In this document: in pieces, positions 1 to 5,131 of the stretch
Position numbering within the stretch: position 1 is the stretch's first letter
How the letters are laid out: every line of letters starts with the position of its first letter
From: Bordetella parapertussis
GTDB lineage: Bacteria; Pseudomonadota; Gammaproteobacteria; Burkholderiales; Burkholderiaceae_C
NCBI GenBank assembly: GCA_945890735.1
Contig: CAMDCZ010000081.1
Span: 1-5,131 of the forward strand
DNA: 5,131 nt
Direction of reading: 5' to 3'
Translations under genes and position numbers: made by a program
The notes under the pieces: generated by a model
The model's database searches: none
What the model saw: only the letters and a program-made list of their open reading frames with translations
Told to the model about the DNA's origin: nothing

Positions 1-516
1 ATGCAGGCCGAATGGGCCAGGCACCATACCCGCGTGCTGCAAGTGGCGGTGGTGGACTTGGATGTGCACCAAGGCAATGGCACGGCAGACATTTTTGCGC
101 ATGACAAGTCGGTGTTCACTTTGTCCATGCACGGCGAGAAAAATTTTCCATTTCGCAAAGCGGCCAGCGATTTGGACGTGGCCTTGCCCGATGGGTGCAC
201 CGACGAGACCTACCTTGAAGCCTTGAGCCGCGCCTTGCATGAGTTGCAAAACCGCTGTGCGCCAGACCTGGTTTTTTATTTGGCGGGTGCTGATCCCCAC
301 GAAGGCGACCGCTTGGGACGCCTGCACCTGAGCTTTGAGGGCTTGCGCCAACGCGACCAGATGGTGTTGGCATGGGCCAAAGCCAGACGCATTCCTTTGG
401 CCATGGCGATGGCAGGTGGGTATGGCCGTGACTTGGCTGACACAGTACAGGTGCAGATCAACAGTTTTGCCCTGGCGCATGCCACTTGGCAAGACTGGCA
501 AAATGACCCGCCATGA
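1..516 (+). CDS. Histone deacetylase superfamily zinc hydrolase, C-terminal part (5' end outside window)
   Basis: The visible 171 residues are the C-terminal part of an arginase/deacetylase-fold enzyme that hydrolyses acetyl-amide bonds using one zinc ion. The core motif DLDVHQGNG (residues 19-27 as numbered from base 1) carries two expected zinc ligands, D21 and H23. The third is D98 in AGADPHEGDRLGR (95-107), and the MAGGYG segment (137-142) supplies the glycine-rich loop with the transition-state tyrosine Y141. The GADPxEGDRLG form is typical of bacterial HDAC-like proteins rather than eukaryotic class I enzymes. The usual length is about 300 residues, so roughly 130 residues, including the catalytic His-His pair, should lie upstream. 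The ATG at base 1 is therefore very likely an internal Met, not the start. The stop codon overlaps the next start (ATGA, 513-516). The substrate cannot be told from sequence: acetyl-lysine protein, acetylpolyamine and other acetylated amines are all possible. The family call is firm; the specificity is unknown. Confidence 0.9.
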   Translation: MQAEWARHHTRVLQVAVVDLDVHQGNGTADIFAHDKSVFTLSMHGEKNFPFRKAASDLDVALPDGCTDETYLEALSRALHELQNRCAPDLVFYLAGADPHEGDRLGRLHLSFEGLRQRDQMVLAWAKARRIPLAMAMAGGYGRDLADTVQVQINSFALAHATWQDWQNDPP

Positions 517-959
517 CTTCTGCACAACCCCGCGCTCAAGCGCTGAGCCGCGATCACTTTCGCACCTTTCGGTCTATCAGCACCCGCTGGTCTGACAACG
601 ATGTGTACGGCCATGTCAACAACGTGGTGTATTACCTGTGGTTTGACACCGCGGTCAACGCCCACCTGATCGAACAAGGGGCGCTGGACATCCACGGCGG
701 CCAAACCATTGGCTTGGTGGTGGAGACCCATTGCAACTATTTCGCGCCGCTGGCTTTCCCACAAACCGTTGAAGCGGGCATCCGCGTGGCGCGGATGGGG
801 TCGAGCAGCGTACGTTACGAAGTGGGTTTGTTTGCCCAAGGCGCAGCGCTCACCGCCGCGCATGGGCATTTTGTGCATGTGTATGTGGACCGCGACAGCC
901 GTCGCCCGGTGAGCGCCTTGCCCACTGCTTTGACAACCGTTTTAGAAAGCCTGACATGA
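513..959 (+). CDS. Acyl-CoA thioesterase, 4HBT/FadM-YbgC hotdog family
   Basis: This 148-residue protein is a complete single hotdog domain, predicted to hydrolyse acyl-CoA thioesters to free acid and CoA in the cytoplasm. The diagnostic N-terminal block is TRWSDNDVYGHVNNVVYY (residues 24-41). D30 aligns with the catalytic aspartate of 4-hydroxybenzoyl-CoA thioesterase, and GHVNN begins the long hotdog helix. The strands that follow (about 67-80, 85-107 and 111-126) include ETHCNYFAPL and HGHFVHVYVDR, typical of this family. Length matches the usual 130-150 residues. The start at 513 gives a short 15-20 residue tail before the first strand and overlaps the upstream stop by four bases. No strong Shine-Dalgarno is seen, so translation probably depends on the upstream gene. 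The stop overlaps the nitroreductase start in the same way. The acyl substrate is not predictable, since the family covers short-chain, aromatic and long-chain acyl-CoAs. Confidence 0.9.
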   Translation: MTSAQPRAQALSRDHFRTFRSISTRWSDNDVYGHVNNVVYYLWFDTAVNAHLIEQGALDIHGGQTIGLVVETHCNYFAPLAFPQTVEAGIRVARMGSSSVRYEVGLFAQGAALTAAHGHFVHVYVDRDSRRPVSALPTALTTVLESLT

Positions 960-1654
960 GCATCGCGTTGACCGTAGAGCAAGCCATTGATACCCGCATG
1001 TCGGCCAGGGCTTTCACCCAGCAAGCCGTTGCCAAAGAAGTGATCGAAGCGATTTTGGCGATGGCGGCGCGTTCGCCCTCGGGCACCAACACCCAGCCTT
1101 GGAAGGTCTATGTCTTGCAAGGTGCCAGCCGCGACAGTTTGGTCAGCCAGGTGTGTGCCGCGCACGATGAGATCCGCGCCAACCCCGACAAAGCCGCAGA
1201 GTACCGCGAGCCCTATGACTACTACCCTGAAAAATGGGTCAGCCCCTTCATCGACCGCCGCCGCGAAAACGGTTGGAGCCTCTACGGCTTGCTCGGCATT
1301 GGCAAAGCCGACAAAGACAAGATGCATTTGCAGCACCAACGCAATTACAAGTTCTTTGATGCACCCGTGGGCCTGATGTTCACCTTGGACCGGGTGATGG
1401 GCCGTGGCTCCTTGGTCGACTACGGCATGTTCTTGCAAACCATCATGCTGGCTGCCCGCGCCAAAGGCTTGCACACCTGCCCGCAAGCGGCCTGGAACGG
1501 CTTTGCCAAGATCATCATGCCGCACATCGGGGCAGGCGACAACGAGCTCTTGGTCTGCGGCATGGCGCTGGGCTACGCCGACCCAACCGACATCGTCAAC
1601 ACCTTTCGCACACCGCGTGAAAGCGTCGAGTCCTTCACCCAGTGGTTGGCCTGA
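956..1654 (+). CDS. Nitroreductase-family FMN oxidoreductase
   Basis: This is a 232-residue flavoprotein of the nitroreductase fold, expected to be a cytoplasmic dimer using NAD(P)H to reduce nitroaromatics, quinones or an unknown physiological acceptor. FMN-contact motifs are TRMSARAF near the N-terminus (13-20; R14, S16 and R18 fit the usual RRSxRxF), the loop SPSGTNTQPWK (40-50), and GMALGYADP (202-210) near the C-terminus. The middle region (about 82-141) has EPYDYYPEKW, a DRRRENGWSLYGLLGIGK stretch and RNYKFFDAPVGL. This fits the larger PnbA-like nitroreductase branch, in which I recall an insertion of this kind. Length is normal for that branch. The start at 956 overlaps the thioesterase stop (ATGA), and AGAAAG at 944-949 is a plausible weak ribosome-binding site. 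The family is secure. Nitrobenzoate reductase activity would be a guess, because many homologues have no known substrate. Confidence 0.9.
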   Translation: MSIALTVEQAIDTRMSARAFTQQAVAKEVIEAILAMAARSPSGTNTQPWKVYVLQGASRDSLVSQVCAAHDEIRANPDKAAEYREPYDYYPEKWVSPFIDRRRENGWSLYGLLGIGKADKDKMHLQHQRNYKFFDAPVGLMFTLDRVMGRGSLVDYGMFLQTIMLAARAKGLHTCPQAAWNGFAKIIMPHIGAGDNELLVCGMALGYADPTDIVNTFRTPRESVESFTQWLA

Positions 1655-1666
1655 ACAAAGCACCCC

Positions 1667-2848
1667 ATGATCATCAACAGCTTGCTCGACACCGATCTGT
1701 ACAAGTTCACCATGATGCAGGCGGTGTTGCACCAGTTCCCGGGTGCGCAGGTGGCCTACAAGTTCAAGTGCCGCAACCCTGGCGTGCAACTGGCTCAGTA
1801 TGTGGATGAGATACGCAGCGAAATCCACGGCCTGTGCCAACTGCATTTCAGCGAGGCAGAGCTGGCGGTGATCCGAGGCATGCGCTTCATGAAAAGCGAT
1901 TTCGTGGATTTCCTGGGCCTGTTCAAGCTCAACGAAAAATACATCACGGTGCAAGGCTTGCCCAATGGCGAGATCGACATCCAAATCAAAGGCCCTTGGT
2001 TGCACACCATCTTGTTCGAGATTCCCGTCTTGGCCATCGTCAACGAGGTATATTTCCGCCGCACCTGCCCGGTGCCCGACTTTGAGGAAGGCCGACGCCG
2101 TTTGGCCACCAAGATCGAGTTGATCAACGACGCCCAGCTCAAAGAACTCAAAATCGCCGACTATGGCAGCCGCCGCCGCTTCTCCAAAGCCTGGCACCAA
2201 GAAGTGCTGCAGACCTTGATGCAAGGCTTGGGCACCATCCCCAGTGGGCGACTCACTGGCACCAGCAACGTGCTGTTTGCCAACAGCCTGGGTCTGACCC
2301 CATTGGGCACCATGGCGCATGAGTATTTGCAAGCCTGCCAAGCGCTGGGCCCCAGGCTGCGTGACAGCCAAGTGTTTGGCTTTGAAACCTGGGCGCGGGA
2401 ATACCGTGGCGACTTGGGGATCGCCTTGAGCGACGTCTACGGCATTGAGCCTTTTTTGCGCGACTTCGACATGTATTTTTGCAAGCTGTTCGATGGCGCC
2501 CGCCACGACAGCGGCGACCCGTTCACTTGGGGCGAGCGCATGATCGAGCACTACAAAAACAACCGGGTCGACCCGCTCACCAAAACCCTGATTTTCAGTG
2601 ACGGCCTGACCGTGCCGCGCACCATCGAGCTCTACAAACGCTTTGAGGGGCGCTGCCAATTGGCGTTTGGCATTGGCACCAACCTGACCAATGACCTGGG
2701 CTACGAGCCGCTGCAAATCGTGATCAAGATGGTCCAGTGCAACGGACAACCCGTGGCCAAGCTGTCTGATACGCCCTCGAAAAACATGTGCGAAGACACC
2801 AACTACCTGACCTATTTGCGCCAGGTGTTTGAAATCGCACAGCCCTGA
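1667..2848 (+). CDS. pncB: Nicotinate phosphoribosyltransferase
   Basis: PncB catalyses the first Preiss-Handler salvage step towards NAD: nicotinate plus PRPP gives nicotinate mononucleotide and pyrophosphate, with ATP hydrolysis driving the reaction. The 393 residues match the roughly 400 of enterobacterial PncB end to end. Visible family blocks are TDLYKFTMMQAV (9-20), SRRRFSKAWHQEV (168-180), TGTSNVLFA (197-205) and GTMAHEY (214-220). H218 in the last corresponds to the histidine phosphorylated during ATP coupling in Salmonella PncB. Further C-terminal are RHDSGDP (279-285), FSDGL (310-314) and GIGTNLTND (335-343), which line the phosphoribosyl and phosphate site. No key residue appears missing. 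The gene starts 12 bases after the nitroreductase stop, with only a weak AAAG upstream of the ATG, so it looks operonic. I see no NAD-responsive operator in the short gap. The substrate is nicotinate rather than nicotinamide, judging by strong overall PncB resemblance. Confidence 0.96.
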   Translation: MIINSLLDTDLYKFTMMQAVLHQFPGAQVAYKFKCRNPGVQLAQYVDEIRSEIHGLCQLHFSEAELAVIRGMRFMKSDFVDFLGLFKLNEKYITVQGLPNGEIDIQIKGPWLHTILFEIPVLAIVNEVYFRRTCPVPDFEEGRRRLATKIELINDAQLKELKIADYGSRRRFSKAWHQEVLQTLMQGLGTIPSGRLTGTSNVLFANSLGLTPLGTMAHEYLQACQALGPRLRDSQVFGFETWAREYRGDLGIALSDVYGIEPFLRDFDMYFCKLFDGARHDSGDPFTWGERMIEHYKNNRVDPLTKTLIFSDGLTVPRTIELYKRFEGRCQLAFGIGTNLTNDLGYEPLQIVIKMVQCNGQPVAKLSDTPSKNMCEDTNYLTYLRQVFEIAQP

Positions 2849-2896
2849 CATCATCATGGCGTACATTGTTCAACCCACCCTCAGTCACTCAAGACC
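2849..2896 (+). other. 48-base intergenic gap with a 14-codon mini-ORF
   Basis: This is the widest gap in the window. I see no inverted repeat followed by a T-run, and no convincing -35/-10 pair at normal spacing. It holds an ATG at 2856 opening a 14-codon frame (MAYIVQPTLSHSRP). Its TGA at 2898-2900 overlaps the ATG of the dehydrogenase gene (2897), mirroring the ATGA junctions elsewhere in the cluster. No clear Shine-Dalgarno precedes 2856. The mini-ORF may be a coupling leader or may be chance. Confidence 0.3.
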
Positions 2897-3877
2897 ATGA
2901 CCAAGCCCAAGATCATCGTCACACGCCATGTCTACCCCGAAGTCCTGTCGCACCTCGCCTCGCATGTTGAAGTGACCGACAACCAAGCCGACCAAGTTTG
3001 GTCCATGGACGAATGGGTAACACGCCTCAGCCAACACGATGGGGCGCTCACCATGGGCATTGAGCCAGTGAACGAACAGGTGCTGAGTGCCTGCCCCCAG
3101 TTGCGTATCTGCGCCAACCTGAGCGTGGGCTACAACAATTTTGATGTGCCTGCCATGACCCGCCACAAGGTGGTGGCCACCCATGCCCCCGATGTCCTGA
3201 CCGAAACCACAGCCGACTTTGGCTTTGCCTTGCTGATGGCCACGGCACGGCGCATCACTGAGGGCGAGAACCACATTCGCCGAGGCGATTGGGACAAATG
3301 GCGTTTGGACTTTTTTTGCGGCGCAGAGGTGCATGGCAGCACCTTGGGCATCATCGGCATGGGTCGGATTGGCCGAGCAATTGCCCGCCGTGCAGCGCAT
3401 GGCTTTGGCATGAATGTGCTCTACCACAACCGAAGCCGCTTGAGCGCCGAGCATGAAGCCGATTGCAAAGCCAGTTATGTCAGCAAGGCCGAGTTGCTTG
3501 CCCAAGCCGACCATGTGGTTTTGGTGGTGCCGTATGCCAAAGAAGCGCACCACACCATTGGCGCGGCAGAGCTGGCGTTGATGAAGCCCACCGCCACCTT
3601 GGTCAACATTGCGCGAGGCGGGATCGTGGATGACGTCGCCTTGGCGAAGGCCTTGCAAAGCGGACAGATTGCCGCCGCAGGTTTGGATGTGTTTGAGGGT
3701 GAACCCAAGGTGCATCCCGCGTTGCTCCAGTGCAGCAACGTTGTGCTCACCCCGCACATCGCCAGCTCAACCCGCGCCACCCGCTTGGGCATGGCGATGC
3801 TGGCTGCGAACAACCTGATTTCTTTTTTCAACGAGGGGAAAGTCTTGAACCCACTCAACCCAGAAGTGTTGACATGA
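2897..3877 (+). CDS. D-2-hydroxyacid dehydrogenase, GhrB-like glyoxylate/hydroxypyruvate reductase
   Basis: This 326-residue enzyme of the D-isomer-specific 2-hydroxyacid dehydrogenase family is predicted to reduce glyoxylate to glycolate and hydroxypyruvate to D-glycerate. The substrate-binding segment NLSVGYNNFDV lies at 74-84. The Rossmann domain is marked by GIIGMGRIGRAIARR (151-165), with the dinucleotide loop GMGRIG at 154-159. The second strand ends in HNRSR (177-181), with basic and polar residues where an acidic one would favour NAD, so NADPH preference is likely. The catalytic triad is complete: R240 in NIARGG, E269 in DVFEGEP and H287 in TPHIAS. Length and the C-terminal LNPLNPEV resemble E. 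coli GhrB (about 324 residues) as I recall it. The start at 2897 puts the first beta strand (KIIVTR) immediately after the N-terminus, as the family expects. The stop overlaps the rmuC start by four bases. Related enzymes that reduce other 2-ketoacids cannot be excluded. Confidence 0.93.
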   Translation: MTKPKIIVTRHVYPEVLSHLASHVEVTDNQADQVWSMDEWVTRLSQHDGALTMGIEPVNEQVLSACPQLRICANLSVGYNNFDVPAMTRHKVVATHAPDVLTETTADFGFALLMATARRITEGENHIRRGDWDKWRLDFFCGAEVHGSTLGIIGMGRIGRAIARRAAHGFGMNVLYHNRSRLSAEHEADCKASYVSKAELLAQADHVVLVVPYAKEAHHTIGAAELALMKPTATLVNIARGGIVDDVALAKALQSGQIAAAGLDVFEGEPKVHPALLQCSNVVLTPHIASSTRATRLGMAMLAANNLISFFNEGKVLNPLNPEVLT

Positions 3878-5131
3878 ACATGGAAAGCAATTGGCTCGTT
3901 GTTGGCAGCATGGCCGTGTTGTTTGCCGTGGCCATGTTCCTCATGCGTCGCATGGCGGCCAAGCCTGAGCAGACAAATCAACTCGCGCACCTGGAAGAAA
4001 AGATCGAGCGCATGTCCAGGGAATTGCGCTATGACATCAGCGAGGCTTCGCGCAACGACCGCCAGGAAATGTCGCAAACCCTGACCCAGTTTCAGCAGAC
4101 CTTGACCGAGCAGTTGGCCCTGATGCAAGCCAACATGAACAGCCAGTTGTTAGCGCTGGGAGAGGGCAACACCCGCCGCATGGCCGAGGTGCGCGAAACC
4201 CTGGATCAGCAGTTGCAACACATGCAGCAAACCAACGTCGCCAAGCTCGATGAGATGCGCAAAACCGTGGATGAAAAACTGCAAACCACCCTGGAAGCAC
4301 GCTTGAGCGAGAGCTTCAAGCAGGTGGCCGAACGACTAGAGCAAGTGCACCAAGGCCTGGGCCACATGAAAACCTTGGCGCAAGGCGTGGGTGATTTGCA
4401 GCGGGTCTTGAACAATGTCAAAACCCGTGGCATTTTTGGTGAGGTACAACTCGAAGCTTTGCTCGAGCAAGTCCTCACCATCGAGCAGTACGGCAAGCAA
4501 GTCGAAACCAAACCACGCAGCAACCAGCGAGTGGACTTTGCCATCAAGCTGCCGGGGCGCAGCGACGACGGCAGCACGGTGTGGCTGCCGATTGACGCCA
4601 AGTTCCCGCGCGAAGACTATGAACGCCTGCTGGACGCACAAGACCGCGCCGATGTGCTGGGCGCCGAAGCCGCGGCCAAGGCCATGGAGGTGCGCATCCG
4701 CAACGAAGCCAAAAGCATTGCCGAAAGTTATTTGGCACCGCCTCACACCACTGACTTTGCGATTTTGTTTTTGCCGGTTGAAGGCCTGTATGCCGAGGTG
4801 CTGCGCCGCCCTGGCTTGATGGACACCTTGCAGCGCGATTACCGGGTCACGCTGGCCGGTCCCACGACCTTGCTGGCCATTTTGAACAGTTTGCACATGG
4901 GCTTTCGCACCCTGGCTTTGGAGAAGCAGGCCTCCGAGGTTTGGAAGGTCTTGGGCGCAGTCAAGACCGAGTTTGATCGTTACGGCGAGTGGGTGGCCAA
5001 GGTGCGTGAGCAGGTGCAAAAAGCCGCGGACACCCTGGACCGCGCCGATACCCGCAGCAAACAAATGCGTCGGGTATTGAAGGGCGTAGAGGCCTTGCCT
5101 GAGGCCGAGGCTTTGGCGAGGTTGCCCCTGG
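3874..5131 (+). CDS. rmuC: DNA recombination/limiting protein RmuC (3' end outside window)
   Basis: The frame opens at 3874 and runs without a stop to the right edge, giving 419 residues plus one base. RmuC is a predicted membrane-anchored nuclease-like protein; in E. coli its loss raises recombination at short inverted repeats. A single N-terminal membrane segment spans about residues 7-24 (WLVVGSMAVLFAVAMFLM) and is followed by RR. A long Gln/Glu-rich coiled coil covers about 36-180. The conserved RmuC domain begins at RGIFGEVQLEALLEQVLT (185-202) and continues with VDFAIKLPG (220-228), LPIDAKFPREDYERLL (238-253), FLPVEGLYAEVLRRPGL (299-315) and LAGPTTLLAILNSLHMGFR (327-345). E190, D221, D241 and K243 fit a PD-(D/E)xK nuclease core. 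E. coli RmuC is about 475 residues, so only a short variable tail is probably missing. AGAAG at 3862-3866 is a plausible ribosome-binding site for the ATG at 3874; the in-frame ATG at 3880 is an alternative. The start overlaps the preceding stop (ATGA). Confidence 0.95.
   Translation, partial: MNMESNWLVVGSMAVLFAVAMFLMRRMAAKPEQTNQLAHLEEKIERMSRELRYDISEASRNDRQEMSQTLTQFQQTLTEQLALMQANMNSQLLALGEGNTRRMAEVRETLDQQLQHMQQTNVAKLDEMRKTVDEKLQTTLEARLSESFKQVAERLEQVHQGLGHMKTLAQGVGDLQRVLNNVKTRGIFGEVQLEALLEQVLTIEQYGKQVETKPRSNQRVDFAIKLPGRSDDGSTVWLPIDAKFPREDYERLLDAQDRADVLGAEAAAKAMEVRIRNEAKSIAESYLAPPHTTDFAILFLPVEGLYAEVLRRPGLMDTLQRDYRVTLAGPTTLLAILNSLHMGFRTLALEKQASEVWKVLGAVKTEFDRYGEWVAKVREQVQKAADTLDRADTRSKQMRRVLKGVEALPEAEALARLPL

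Noticed and set aside
1..3. ATG at base 1 as a true start codon for the HDAC-like gene
   Set aside because: The domain would lack its N-terminal half, including the catalytic histidines, so this Met is almost certainly internal to a longer protein.
815..2866. A 683-codon open frame on the - strand, opposite the thioesterase end, the nitroreductase and pncB
   Set aside because: Its codons are exactly in register with those of the nitroreductase and pncB, so it stays open only because TTA, CTA and TCA codons are absent from those genes, as expected with this codon use. The translation shows no recognisable motif, while the + strand genes carry complete family signatures.
2845..2867. CTGACA (2845-2850) and TACATT (2862-2867) as a promoter for the dehydrogenase
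   Set aside because: The spacing is only 11 bases, far short of the usual 16-18, and both hexamers are imperfect.
3311..3317. A run of seven Ts inside the dehydrogenase gene, with runs of six at 2452-2457 (pncB) and 3823-3828, as possible slippage or phase-variation sites
   Set aside because: The runs are short, encode ordinary Phe/Leu codons, and all frames are intact. Nothing indicates phase variation.
2885..3757. A 290-codon - strand open frame opposite the dehydrogenase gene
   Set aside because: It is in codon register with the + strand dehydrogenase, has no family motifs, and is explained by the same lack of TTA/CTA/TCA codons.
4336..5064. A 242-codon - strand open frame opposite rmuC
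   Set aside because: It is in register with rmuC, whose RmuC-domain motifs are unmistakable; the antisense translation looks like codon-bias shadow.

Overview
The window is an ordinary, gene-dense stretch of bacterial chromosome. All genes are on the + strand and almost no DNA is unassigned. Base composition is moderately GC-rich, codon use favours CTG/TTG for Leu and GGC for Gly with many CAA Gln codons, and the gene set fits a beta-proteobacterium of the Burkholderiales, probably near Comamonadaceae (Limnohabitans/Rhodoferax-like). That placement is inferred from general family resemblance and codon flavour; no search was run.

Layout, left to right: (1) the C-terminal part of a histone-deacetylase-superfamily zinc hydrolase, cut by the left edge (ends 516); (2) a short hotdog-fold acyl-CoA thioesterase of the 4HBT/FadM-YbgC type (513-959); (3) an FMN-dependent nitroreductase-family oxidoreductase (956-1654); (4) nicotinate phosphoribosyltransferase PncB (1667-2848); (5) a GhrB-like NAD(P)-dependent D-2-hydroxyacid dehydrogenase, probably a glyoxylate/hydroxypyruvate reductase (2897-3877); (6) the DNA-recombination/limiting protein RmuC, whose reading frame is still open at the right edge (3874-5131).

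The genes are very tightly packed. Three of the five junctions are four-base ATGA stop/start overlaps (513, 956, 3874), one gap is 12 bases, and the widest is 48 bases. This suggests one transcript with translational coupling. I see no convincing promoter, terminator, RNA gene, repeat or mobile element. The products do not form one obvious pathway. A loose common thread is nicotinamide-cofactor metabolism: PncB salvages nicotinate towards NAD, while the nitroreductase and the dehydrogenase use NAD(P)H. The hydrolase and thioesterase remove acyl groups from unknown substrates, and RmuC is a nuclease-like genome-maintenance protein.

I found no evidence of a previously undescribed system. The long open frames on the opposite strand are explained by their register with the real genes. 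The more useful observations are the overlap architecture, a 14-codon mini-ORF ending on the dehydrogenase start codon, and the unassigned substrate of the HDAC-like enzyme.
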